The notes under the pieces: model-generated
Database searches by the model: none
Told to the model about the DNA's origin: nothing
What the model saw: the letters and a program-made list of their open reading frames with translations, nothing else
Position numbers and translations under genes: made by a program
Part shown: one piece after another, positions 12,056 to 22,434 of the stretch
Layout of the letters: each line of letters begins with the position of its first letter
Position numbering within the stretch: position 1 is the first letter of the stretch
Assembly: GCF_010093815.1 (NCBI RefSeq)
Contig: NW_022985567.1
Span: 459,367 to 523,366 of the forward strand
DNA from: Pseudovirgaria hyperparasitica
Lineage: Eukaryota > Ascomycota > Dothideomycetes > Acrospermales > Acrospermaceae
DNA: 64,000 bases
Direction of reading: 5' to 3'

Positions 12056-13384
12056 ATGGAGACTTACAACGGCCACGTCAAGACTCCCGCAGACGCCATC
12101 ATTCTCTTCGAAGCATGTCGGATCGGACTTCTGCCTCGTGTCCAGCGGAGATTGTCCGAAAAAGAGAGGCAACAGATCAAGTCAGGGTCGGTGTTCGTCT
12201 GGGATGAGCGAGAAGCTGGCATGCGTCGGTGGACAGACGGGAAATCCTGGAGCGCCAGTAGAGTTTCGGGGAGCTTCCTCACTTATCGTGAAATGGAGGG
12301 CAAGAGAGGAGGAAATGGATACGCCACAGTACCGCAACCCCAGAAGAAACCAAGTCCAAAGGTTGATGCAAGAAGCGGCGACTCAGAGGAAGAAGGACCT
12401 GATGGATACCGGTATAAGCCAGATGGACTCATGAAACAATCGTTCAGCATAACCACATCGAGCGGCCAACACCTGCACCTCATCAGCTACTATGCCCGAT
12501 CTTCACCATCTGCTTCAAATCTCTTACAACCATCCACGGATCCAAACCTCAGGCATATACGCCCACCGAAAAACATGTATCCGGAGTCTACTGTGAATGA
12601 CCCACAAGTCAATATGCCAGCAGTGACACGCGCTCCTATGGCATCACCTGGCTTCTCCGCAGGATCACCTCAGCCCAATGCTGGCTCGCCGTATCAACGT
12701 GCTCCCATGGGCCCGACATACATTCCGCAGCAGCCCGGTTGGCCGCCAACGCCATCTGCGACACCCCCTGGAACTTACGCAATCTACTATCCATACGGAC
12801 CTCCACCACCAGGCCATGCCCCTCCAATGCATTTCCAGCCTATCCACCACGCCTATCCACCACACGTCGGCCCACCACCAACTCATCTAGATCGTGTTCC
12901 TCCTCCCATTAGCAACTCTCAGGTACCACCTGCACCGCAGCACCATCATCCCAGCAGTCAGCCATATCCCCACAGCTTCACGACAAGAGCCCCGCAGACT
13001 TCGTATCCGGCCCCGCATCACTATCCTCATACCACGGAGCCAGGTCCTCAGCTGCCCCCCGTTGGCGCGCATGCCGGCAGTGACCATCACTCGTCTAATC
13101 GTCCCAGTAGTGGGGGAAGACCCCAACCATCGTCCCTCAATGGGACTGAAGGCCATGCCAACACCTCATCTGCATCTCCAGCACGCATTGGCCCTGTCAC
13201 CAGCTTAAGCAGCATCCTGAACAGTGCACCACATAACACTGGACCATCTGCTGACCAAAGCAGGCAGGGCAGCCAAAGCCCAGCAAACACACCATATGCT
13301 CGCAAGATGAATGAGAGCACAGCCCCACTAAGGGCAGCGAACCAAGCCATCAATGCTCTAAATTCGGCAGCGCTTTCGACATGA
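12056..13384 (+). CDS. Gti1/Pac2-family (WOPR) transcriptional regulator, 442 aa
   Basis: DNA-binding regulator of the fungal-only WOPR family (Wor1, Ryp1, Sge1, Gti1, Pac2), which governs morphology, conidiation and, in pathogens, virulence programmes. The first WOPR block (residues 3-85) contains TPADAIILFEACRIGLLPRV, a SGSVFVWDE block, GMRRWTDGKSWSASRV and FLTYREM. The second block follows about 40 variable residues later (KPDGLMKQSFSI, then HLHLISYY, residues ~120-150). The wording of the first block (ETYNGHVKTPADA, WDEREAGMRRW) matches the Pac2/Gti1 branch rather than the Ryp1/Sge1 branch. The rest is Pro/His/Gln/Ser-rich and disordered, as usual for the family. There is no intron. The ATG at 12056 is only two codons before the domain, as in homologues. 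It is convergent with the cytochrome b5 gene. Confidence 0.93.
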   Translation: METYNGHVKTPADAIILFEACRIGLLPRVQRRLSEKERQQIKSGSVFVWDEREAGMRRWTDGKSWSASRVSGSFLTYREMEGKRGGNGYATVPQPQKKPSPKVDARSGDSEEEGPDGYRYKPDGLMKQSFSITTSSGQHLHLISYYARSSPSASNLLQPSTDPNLRHIRPPKNMYPESTVNDPQVNMPAVTRAPMASPGFSAGSPQPNAGSPYQRAPMGPTYIPQQPGWPPTPSATPPGTYAIYYPYGPPPPGHAPPMHFQPIHHAYPPHVGPPPTHLDRVPPPISNSQVPPAPQHHHPSSQPYPHSFTTRAPQTSYPAPHHYPHTTEPGPQLPPVGAHAGSDHHSSNRPSSGGRPQPSSLNGTEGHANTSSASPARIGPVTSLSSILNSAPHNTGPSADQSRQGSQSPANTPYARKMNESTAPLRAANQAINALNSAALST

Positions 13385-13916
13385 GGAACGTGAACATGGG
13401 GTCAAAAGGTCATGCCATGCGTCCGACTCGATATAAATCATCTTGCGCAGACCACCATATCATTTCGGCCGGCGTTTAGTTCTGGTCAGCCACACCATGT
13501 ACGGCTATCATTCATGCATACACAGATCGGCGAGTCTGTAAGGCGTATCGGGGGAAATCATTCAAGGTGGTCCTTCTCCAAGGCATCGGCGGCGTACTCA
13601 CAGACACAATGGCGTTCTCTTTTCAAGACTGTACGGAGGCCCAGCATGACTTTAGCGTTGTCGCAGGCACTCCATAGCTAGCTCTAGCTCTACGACAATT
13701 ATGTTTACACACTACTCAAATACACTTTGAGGCTCTCACTCATTCAGCCAGACTGTGCCAGATGCATTACTAAATTGTGACGTCCGTACTGTTGTAAGAT
13801 ACTACTGCGTGTGTATGGGGTGTGTGTGTGTGTGTATGTATATGTGTTCAAAACGCGTATCTCTCGCTGCTCTAATTATCTCTTCCATGTATTCTTCTTC
13901 CTCTTCTTCGTCTTTC
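13385..13916. other. Intergenic, convergent 3' ends
   Basis: Shared 3' untranslated space of the WOPR gene (+) and the cytochrome b5 gene (-). It contains a short TG-rich run (about 13820-13845) and a TCT/CTT-rich patch near 13890. No gene seen. Confidence 0.6.
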
Positions 13917-14120
13917 TTACAGCTTCGCGCCCTCCTTGACCGATCCGATCTTCAGCTTGGGCGAGTACTTCTTCAACACGTGCTCGTTGTGATACTACCG
14001 GACGAAGAAGAGAAATAGTTAGCGTGTGATTCGTGAATACTGAAGAAGAAGAAGAAGAAGAAGAAGAAGAAGAAGAAGAAGAAGAAGAAGAAGAAGAAGA
14101 AGAAGAAGAAGAAGAAGAAG

Positions 14121-14151
<31 letters not shown>

Positions 14152-14749
14152 TGCAGGGGCCAGCTGGAATGTCGAGGCTGGATCTACGAGTCGTAATGAT
14201 GGATGGATGCCTGGCTAGATGGCATTCTTCATGCGACATGCCATATGCCATATGTGCGCGGTTTTCGCCCGCAAGATATGCGCGGAGCTGCGTTTGGGAT
14301 CGTGCTGAGTCGAGCGCACTCCTCCAATCGCCTCCACAGACAAAAACTGCCTTTTCCCCCTCTCTCTCTGTCTCCCTCTCTCCCTCCTCCTCTTCCTCTT
14401 CCTCTTCCTATCTCTTCCCTTTACATCCCATCCTCTCCTTATCCTCTTTCTCTCCCACAACCCTGTTCCCTCCCCATTCCCATTCCCATACCCGTTCCCC
14501 TCCCCCTCATGCCCCAAAACAAAAAACCAAGAACCAAAGAAACAACCAAAATCGAAAGTCAAAACAACCTACCTTCCAAAACTGCTTACTCGCATCCTTG
14601 CCCCCCACACGCTTCAGAATCTTCGCTCCACCGGGGTGCTCGTCCACGAACTGGTCCATCTGAAACACGTCGTTGTCGATGATAATCCACAGGCCCTTCT
14701 CCACACTCGCGTGCTCGGAGACTTGGGCTGGGGTGTAGGACGAGGACAT
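13917..14749 (-). CDS. Small soluble cytochrome b5-like heme protein, 2 exons, 84 aa
   Basis: Heme-binding electron-transfer domain of the cytochrome b5 fold. Exon 1 is 14749-14573 (59 codons) and exon 2 is 13994-13917; the junction is WK|YHNEH. The axial-ligand motif HPGG is present (VDEHPGGAKIL), and the second histidine lies in the YHNEH segment. The protein ends ...KIGSVKEGAKL with no C-terminal membrane anchor, so it should be soluble rather than ER-tethered; such ~80-aa b5 domains are common in filamentous fungi. The intron is 578 bp, roughly ten times longer than the other introns in this window, and contains a pure GAA/TTC tract and a long GA/TC-rich segment. Upstream of the ATG is an (AG)n run. 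Function is confident at domain level; the redox partner is unknown. Confidence 0.92.
14042..14150. repeat. Pure (GAA)36 microsatellite inside the cytochrome b5 intron
   Basis: 109 bases of uninterrupted GAA on the + strand, i.e. UUC in the pre-mRNA of the minus-strand gene. It ends about 46 nt before the 3' splice site and so extends the polypyrimidine tract. Confidence 0.98.
14341..14515. repeat. Polypyrimidine/polypurine low-complexity tract in the same intron
   Basis: On the + strand nearly all C/T (TCTCTCTC, CTTCCTCTTCCTCTTCC, later CCCATTCCCATTCCC), so the transcript of the b5 gene is GA-rich here. It is located 5' of the UUC tract in the intron. Confidence 0.85.
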
Positions 14750-15847
14750 TTTTTGGGCGGGATGTTTGGTTGGTTCTTGTTGGTTTGGTTGGTTTGGTTG
14801 GTTCCTGGGGCGGAGGTTGGGGGGTCGGTGGAGTGAGGTTTGTTTATTTTGGGGAAAGGTTGTGTTGGAGAGACGGGGGTATTTTGGGGGAGAGAGAGAG
14901 AGAGAGAGAGAGGAAGAGAGAGGATGTGATGGCGAGCTGAGTGAGGCTTTGGAAGTGGCTGTTTTGCGATCGATCGCGTTTGTCTGTACGCCTATTTGCC
15001 CTTATGCCGTGTTTCGACCTCGGCTGTTCGGGGAGGGATTACGAGGATGGGATCGGGGGTGTTGTGATTGGTTGGGTGGGTTGGGGACTTGGTGGGGTCG
15101 GGACCGTAGTAGCTTTAATAGGTAGGAGGTCATATGCGTACTGAGAGTGAGGGAAGCTTGAGCCGCGTCTACTGCTTGCTCTTGTCTTTGATGCATCATG
15201 TTATTCTTCTTCGTTGGTTTGTATAGGTTTACAACTACAATATCATGTAATATCATGTCGTATCTAGCATTATGATCCATAAGGTCTTGTGACTCTTGTC
15301 ATCAGAGGAAGAGAGTAAATAAGTCAGACTTGGACACAGCTTCCATTTACGCGATATAAATCTCGAAAGTAAAATTGGACAAGCAATATATGACCAGATC
15401 GCTGGACTCGTAGGGGATACATATTAATCTACAGATACCACCTAGTACTCTCGTTTGATATGCTCGATGAATTATTTCAAACACCCATCGCCAATACGGA
15501 TATATATGAATATACATATTCTCATCTTTGAGGCCGTACAGGCGCCCAAACTCTGATATTATATGTTCTCTATAGCCCAGGGCGTAGACGGATATGTCTA
15601 TGTCTACTGCTCCAACTATTCAGGGAAGATCAGCAGATAATCGTTCTTCGGTAGCTAGGAGATTTGTCAGTTCTCGCACAGAAGGGCGTTTTCTTAGTTA
15701 CGAAGAAACCAAGTGTCGAAGATGAAGTAATGCAGGAGAAGCAAGAGTCTTGTGCATACAGTGTGTAGGATTGGCTCGTCAGCGCAAGAATTAATCATAT
15801 TTCTAGTATCCCAAGCCCAAACACCATGCTAATAACTATGATGTGTA
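14750..15847. other. Intergenic: b5 promoter and 3' side of the FUSC gene
   Basis: Upstream of the b5 start is a GGTTT/GGTT-rich stretch (about 14766-14808) and an (AG)11 run at 14891-14912, common in fungal promoters. The rest to 15847 is AT-leaning and contains no supportable gene. Confidence 0.6.
14891..14912. repeat. (AG)11 dinucleotide run in the b5 promoter
   Basis: Uninterrupted AG repeat 140-160 bp upstream of the cytochrome b5 ATG. GA-repeats of this type can bind GAGA-like factors or form nucleosome-free DNA; that is an inference only. Confidence 0.85.
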
Positions 15848-18800
15848 TCACTCCAGCTTGAATGTCTCCTCGTCCAGCACACCATACAGCGTCTCGATTA
15901 GCGCCGCAACCTCACCAATCTCATGCGCCAGCTGTCCAGTGACCAACGCGTAGGCATACAACAGCTCATAGTCCTCGTCCGTTGGCAGATCCCGCCCTTC
16001 GGCATTCTTCCTGAAATCAAACACCTTCGCGAGCAATCGGTCTCGTGTATGCTCGATATTCGGCATGGTGTCATTCAGAGGATACTCAAGCTTGAGACTG
16101 GAGGCAAGGACGGAGAAGAGATGGCTGATGCGAGAAGAAAGCTGTATCCTCTCATACCGTGTATACTGCAGTATCTCCTGTTCGCCAGGGGTTGCTTTGA
16201 GCTCTTTACGGATGATGACGTTCATGGCGTGAAAGGCGTCTAACATCCGGCCAGTAGACTCCAAGAGTTGATGGCAGACCCTATTCGGAAATGGTCCCCG
16301 AAGCTCGAATTCGGAAGCCGCAGATGCGCGTAGACCGTCCAAGTGGTTCAAGAATCGTTGAAGAGAGAGTGACTCGCCGATGTCCATGTAGGAATAGCGC
16401 GAGGGTCCGCGGAGGAGCACGGCTAAGGGATCGCGTTTCCAAATGAGACCCATACGAAGCCAAAGGATTGCAAGCCCGTCTTTCAGCTTGCGACGAGCTG
16501 AGATTGGCCAGATGAGGCGAGTAATCACCATCCCCCAGAGGCACCCCGTGAGCACGGCAACGACACGATGGAAGACAATCTCCCATATTTCAGGGCTTAT
16601 ACCTCCTTCATCGTCATCATTGTCGTCATCTTTGACGGACAGAGAGTATGCATACAGTGCTGAGAGGTTGTAGGTTAGCAGTATGAAGCGACCCAAGGGA
16701 CCCTTTCCTTGGCCAACGATAATGTAGAAGCATCCAAGAGACACCACCCAGCCGAAGAACGCAAGGACGAACGGATTCTCATCAGCGATGATCCAAGCCA
16801 GAACAGCGAGTAATGCACCCAGACAAGTTCCACCGAATCGGTGGAATCCGGTCGTGTTCGAAGCTCCCACAGTCATGGAGCAGACCAACATGTATGACAA
16901 CAAGCCCCATTCACCGCGAAAGGAGGCATAAACGGGACGGGTGGAGGGAATAAAAGACCACATGGCGTAGAGAATTGCACCCACACCAACCTTGAGTGCA
17001 AACTTTATATCATCTCTTCGAAAGAATCTTAAAGCGACCCACAAGCGGTAAGTAATCGGCCTTCGTTTCTTCTCAGATTGCAACTCGTCGGTATAGTTCC
17101 ATGTGACGTTTCTACTTGCGCCCTTCAGCGTTCTGTGCGTTACTTTGAGTAAATCCTTTGGTGGGTTTGGTGGTGTGGGAGTGTTGAAGAGCTCGGCCTC
17201 ATCAGCGACCTGCTTCTGATTTCGTTTCCGCCAGAACATCAGCCATTTCCAGGACCTTCGCACGGACGGTGACTCTGCCACATGCTTATATTCTTCTAGT
17301 ATGTCAATATACTCAAGCAGATCTTCCGCAAAATCTTGCAGGGAAGAACTGAAGTACCCACAGCTAGCCGCAACCTCTTCGTAGTCCGCTGCTATTTCGG
17401 CTTTCGTGTGGCTTGGGACCTTGCTTTGGTATACTTGGCTGAGGGCTTCCTTGCGTGCTGTAGTAAAGAGCTCGTTTGCATCAACCAGACTCTTTCGGAA
17501 TTGCTCGTTGACAACAATGGAATATGTTGGAGGCGGGCCGAATGGCAACTCTTCGAGGACAGCCTTGAGAGTGAATGCAAGCGATTTCTACATACGTTAA
17601 AAAGTTGTTGTCGCATAATATATGGATCTTACCATAGGTGGTCCGAGCTGTGACAGGAAGTTCTGAAAGATCTCCGCAGCGGTCGTTGCAGTAATCACAG
17701 TCGAACTTTCCATAGTAGATGCCACTGTTTGTCCTCTCTTCAACATAGTCAGGCCGTCTTCATGCTCTGGCCTTTTGGTCCGGGGGTTCTCATCGATAGA
17801 GGCCAGGCTGCCAAGTCGTTGACGTAGGGTAGCGAAATAATCATGAGACCTTGAAGCGGAAGGGGAAAGATCCGAGTAAGTGGCCGACATACCAGACATT
17901 ATAGATTTGCCGTCAGCTTGGGCTTTCATTAGAGCGAACTGTGTCGCCGCTGCGCTTCTCAAGCCGCTAACATCGACCGATAATTGTTCCAAGGCCTTCG
18001 CTAGTTTTGCTTCTATATGATACGTCTCCTCTGTTCCGAGAGTATAATGCTCCCATTTAGCCTCTCCGAGGTCTTTAGTAATCCTTTTGAAAATTGTCTT
18101 GTAGCTGCTGGAAGCAGACATGAAGGAGGTGTGTTCTAGCTCTTCTTCGTCGCCGTCTAAAAAACTCTTTGTGATCAGAGCTACCATTTCACTTAGCGAC
18201 ACCGTGGCCGTCTTGAAGTCTTTGCGTAGCTCTTTTCTTGCGGATATCGGTTTGACGAGGAAGCTAACGAGGGCAGTAGACAGAATTCCAAGGCTGACCA
18301 TTTTGAGGACCTGGTAGATCTTCGCGTACGAGAACGTCCCATTCTGTACAGCTCCTTCTTTCGTCAAGACAGTGATAAGGGCCAGAGAGGTCAAGGAACA
18401 CCCCTATACTTGTCAGCGAGGTATGGTGTATTGACCAGACTATGATACGTACGACATTCACAAGCGGGTTACTCAGCGCCTGCTTCGTCCATCCTACGAG
18501 ACCCAGGCCCCCGCCACAAAATACAATCAAGACTACAGCATGTCCGAGCTGAAGTAGATGCTGACTTGCGAAGAACGCCGATACGGCCATACTCGTGAAC
18601 GATATGACAGCGGCGTATGAGAAAGCTACCAGCGCTATGAAGAACGCTTCTTCCATACTCCCAGCTGAGCGTGCAGGGTGGAAATAGACGGTTACTGTTG
18701 CCATCATATGCTTTCCATCCTGGTGCCCTAGCCAGCCCGATATTGGCGGATAGAACGTTCCAAGACTTCCCAAAATATATGCCAACGAGCATTTGAGTAT

Positions 18801-19144
18801 ACCCTGCCCCAACGGTGATGTTATGAAATCATACAACTTGACGCCCGTCTCTTTCGTCTTCTCCCACACCAAGCTCTTATTCCGTGGGCCTGATTCTCCA
18901 TGTCCGGTATCTGCACCAAGGAGTGGCATGTGTTCCTGAGCATCGACATGGCCGTTCTGCACCGCTTGTACTCCGAGTGTGAAGGCTCGTTTGACTCGCT
19001 CGCCCGTTTTCGGTAGTATCAAGGTCGCTTGCCGTAGCTGCACCGTGATTAGTAAAAACATCCATGAAGTATGACGCGTCGAACACCAACAGGTTCGCGG
19101 GACACTCGGCGACTAGTCGAAGCCTCTTGCTCGTCTGGCATCAT
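15848..19144 (-). CDS. Large FUSC/ArAE-type membrane transporter-like protein (about 1,050 aa)
   Basis: Fungal two-half protein of the fusaric-acid-resistance/aromatic-acid-exporter type, often annotated 'Brefeldin A sensitivity-related, DUF2421'. Clear exons are 19037-18453, 18403-17633 and 17587-15848, all phase 0 and open through 1,031 codons. The N-terminal half has about five to six hydrophobic segments (ILKCSLAYILGSLG, FFIALVAFSYAAVISF, AVVLIVFCGGGLGLV and others), then a soluble helical region. A second membrane half follows (FALKVGVGAILYAM, LGALLAVLAWII, VVAVLTGCLWGMVI), and then a cytosolic tail. A branch-site-like TACTAATC and CAG just before 19037 imply a further short first exon; the only fitting ATG pair is at 19144/19141, but its donor (GTTGGT or GTGTCC) is uncertain. 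It probably acts at the plasma membrane or ER in export of organic acids; the substrate is unknown. Confidence 0.85.
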
Positions 19145-19835
19145 GAAGACGAACTCTCCAACACGCGACAAAGGGTTTTTGCTACGATATCTTGCATACT
19201 CCGGAAGATAAGAGTGCTGCACAATATCGAGCAGGCACAGGACGTTCAGTCCGTGCCAAGATTATACGTGCCCGAGCGGATGGATCTCGAAGGAATGGCG
19301 CTTGGCTTGCGAGGGCTTGGAAGCTTGAGAGTCCCAGCCAATCAGCCCCGTGATGCTGTATGCGCCTTTAATACAAGCCTCAGCATGCTTATTGTTTTGT
19401 TCTGATTTTCGTTTCTCGGACAGTTAAACAAAATATTCTGGATCAGTGTCATGTCAAAATTTCGCCGCACGGCTCGGCTCATATTGTGGTTAGAAAATAA
19501 GCCCTTCGAATAGAGAGGCTTTGATGACATAACCCGAGTTAAAAAAGTCATCCGAATGTAAAAGAGTAAAACCTGACTCAAGAGTCGTATTACAATATCC
19601 ATGGAACCTTTAGTATAATAGATATGATTACGACATGCTTCGGGTGTCCCCTGTGGCTAGTTGTACAAGACTACAGCTGGCTTGATCGAATCGCGTACAA
19701 CAACCAAGCCCTTAATAATTAAGACCAACAATGCGCCGGATCCAACGAGCAAATGAAATAACTCTTGCAGTGCCAGTAGTTCATCATAGATCCCCTCTTT
19801 TGGTAAAGGCTTTCTCTTGACTGACTACTTCATAT
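19145..19835. other. Intergenic region between FUSC and CYSTM genes
   Basis: Promoter side of the FUSC gene and 3' side of the CYSTM gene. No coding sequence or repeat that I can support. Confidence 0.55.
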
Positions 19836-20247
19836 CTAGAACAGGCAGTCCAAGCAGCAACAACACGCAAGTGCAGCCATCAAGCCGGCACAGATGCCAC
19901 CTCCAGCACCGCCGCCTCCGTGGCGTCCTCTGTCATCATAGTAACCACCTGGAGGTGGTGGCCCTTGCTGGTAGTACATAGGCTGTTGCTGTGGCGGGTA
20001 TCCTCCTGGCTGCTGATATGTCTGGCCTTGCGCGCCATAAAAGTCTGCATTGGCACCCTGTGGTGGTCCTTGCTGGTAAGACCCTTGTGGCGGAGGGGAA
20101 CCGTATTGATTATTGTGGTAGGGGCCGGCGTCATAATGCGCTTGGGGAGGAGCTTGAGGATAGGATGGGGGAGGGCCATTTGGGTCCTGCAATGGCATTA
20201 GCTAGAGTGTGCGATGATGTCCCTGAGAAGCATACGTATTTGGACAT
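19836..20247 (-). CDS. CYSTM-type cysteine-rich tail membrane protein, 120 aa, 12-nt first exon
   Basis: Small Pro/Gln/Tyr/Gly-rich protein ending in a hydrophobic Cys cluster (GGGICAGLMAALACCCCLDCLF), the hallmark of CYSTM proteins, which are membrane-tethered by their C-terminus and linked to stress tolerance in eukaryotes. A minus-strand ATG at 20198 is possible, but a better model uses exon 1 at 20247-20236 (MSKY) joined to 20186-19836 (DPNGPPPSYPQ...). The intron has GTATGC, CTAAT and CAG, and MSKYDPNGPPP looks like the usual family N-terminus. The total is in frame either way. Residues 5-95 contain PPPQG/YQQ/PPQQQP repeats and no charged core, so the body is likely disordered on the cytosolic face. 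Confidence 0.85.
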
Positions 20248-22181
20248 CTTGTAAGCAATGAAATTGGGAGTTTTGGCTTTCTTCAAGTATCGGGCTCGTG
20301 TGAAGTCAATATTAGATCAGGCCAGGACCTTTCGGATGCTTCTTGTATGACGTCTTTGGCGTAAAAGGTGGGACGTATATTATGTAGAGCAAGGTGTTTT
20401 ACGAATTCTAGTAGAGGAGGGGGTTAGAGATGAATAAAGTTGATAGAGCAGTGTAAGAAGAGAAATAATGGCGGCAAGATTCGGTAATTGAATACCAAAG
20501 CTCACCTGCACGATGGCTGAGCATCATGTGGCTGTGAACATGGATGGCGCGCGTCCTCACCCCGGACGCCTCCCCGCTAGACTAAGAAAAGGCTAGAGCC
20601 CTTCAACGTCAAGCCTTTTGTTATGGGTAATCGGCAATTGAATGCACGCTGATTGATGTTTTCTCTCACATCAACGCACGGTGACCGTTCTAATACTACA
20701 GATTGCGCGTCTTGTCACAGATCTGTTCATTGCCAGTATTCGAGACGCGTTACACCGTCTTCTTTAGTCTACGTCAGCCGATACACCAAGCTCTAAGGTT
20801 ACTCATGACCTTTCTTCGTCGAAGTCTTATGATCATATACTTGTAATCGTATACTGATGTACTTTCTACCCAAGTAGGTTGCAGCTAACATAGATCCTTA
20901 GTATGCAATGGGGAGCACACCTCTCCTATTTTGCCCTTCTTGTACTTAGCAATGACTTTCATTAAGATGCCTCTTGCTTTTGCGGGAAAACACCATAGCT
21001 CACTTGAGTCCTGAAAATATATGAGCCTATGGTTCACGTAAACAATGATTGAGATGTATGCTTGACACTCTATATCATCTACCATGTAGTCAACCATTCA
21101 TCGCAGTTCACAAGGGGGTAAGTGTACGAGCACCTTTTTCCAAATGTTCATAAATCGATAACAAATCAAGAGTATTAGTGGTCAAAAAAGAGATTCCCCT
21201 TTACTCGTGTCAAGGTTTTTCTTTCGTATCGCATGGAAATCAGGGGTTCATTCGCTACACTATGCAGCCACTCCGACATTGCGCACGCTGTTCACTCTCG
21301 CACATCTCGACAGCAAGTCATATGAGTGACAAATAATACATGATTAGGTACGTTCACGTTCGTGGGTTGGGAAATATCCATGTGTGACGGACAGTGCTCC
21401 ATTACGCTGGCGCTGCTAGTGGCTCATAGAACACAACGCAACGCAGAATTCCAACAAGCCAAGTAGTTCATATTGCCTCGCCCAGTATGCGCTCGTGCTG
21501 TGACTGGCTACCTACTCTGTGTAGCCTCGACCAGGTAAGGGGTCAAATGGATGCGGCTCCAGCCGTGCCCACGTGGTGCTCGAATGCGCTCGGCCTCTGA
21601 CTGGCTCCTATAATTCGAGATTCGAGGGAATTTCGACGATGGACACTTTATCAGTTACCCTCTCTCGAATGCGATCGGACTGTGACTGGCTGCCTACTCT
21701 GTGTAGCCTAGACCAGGCAAGGGGTAAAAGTGAACGCGGCTCTATCCGTGCCCACGTGTTGCTCGAATGCGCTCGGCCTCTGAGTGGCTCCTATAATTCG
21801 AGATTCGAGGGAATTTCAACGATGGACGCCGTATCGATTACCCTGTCTCGAATGCGATCGGACTGTGACTTGCTACCATACTGTAGGTAAATGAAGGGGC
21901 GGGAGTCCACGTGGGCACGGTAGGGCTGGAATGCGCTCGCTCGCTGAGTGGCTATTATAATTTGAGATTCCAGGGAATTTCAACGATGGACGATTTTCAG
22001 TTGCCTTGTCTCGAATGCGATCGGACGCTGAGTGGCTGCCTGTGTTCTGGGTGACACGAGTGGGGCCAGCGGGAGGAAGTGAACGTGGATGCGGGAACAT
22101 GAGTGGGACAGCGGGAAGGAAGTGAACGTGGACACGGGATACGGGTGGATGAAGCCGTGAAAGGGGTCATGTGGATACCAG

Positions 22182-22199
22182 CACATGGCTTTCCATGTG
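22182..22199. repeat. Perfect palindrome with CTTT loop in a repeat spacer
   Basis: CACATGG-CTTT-CCATGTG, 7-bp arms. It sits at the same place in its repeat unit as the palindrome at 22417-22434. Confidence 0.95.
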
Positions 22200-22416
22200 T
22201 CGCTGTAGGGCTGGAATGCGCTCGCTCGCTGAGTGGCTCCTATAATTCAAGATTCGAGGGAATTTCAACGATGGACGATTTTCAGTTGCCTTGTCTCGAA
22301 TGCGATCGGGCTCTGAGTGGCTGCCTGCGGTATAGGTGACACGAGTGGGGCGAGCGGGAAGGAAGTGAACGTGGACACGGGTAGACTGGGCCGTGAAAGG
22401 GTCTGGTGGAGACTGG

Positions 22417-22434
22417 CACATGGAAAGCCATGTG
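22417..22434. repeat. Same palindrome with the loop reversed (AAAG)
   Basis: CACATGG-AAAG-CCATGTG: identical arms, loop is the reverse complement of the one at 22182-22199. Confidence 0.95.

Noticed and set aside
14033-14251. Poly-Glu (+) and poly-Phe (-) reading frames
   Set aside because: They are translations of the GAA microsatellite in the cytochrome b5 intron.
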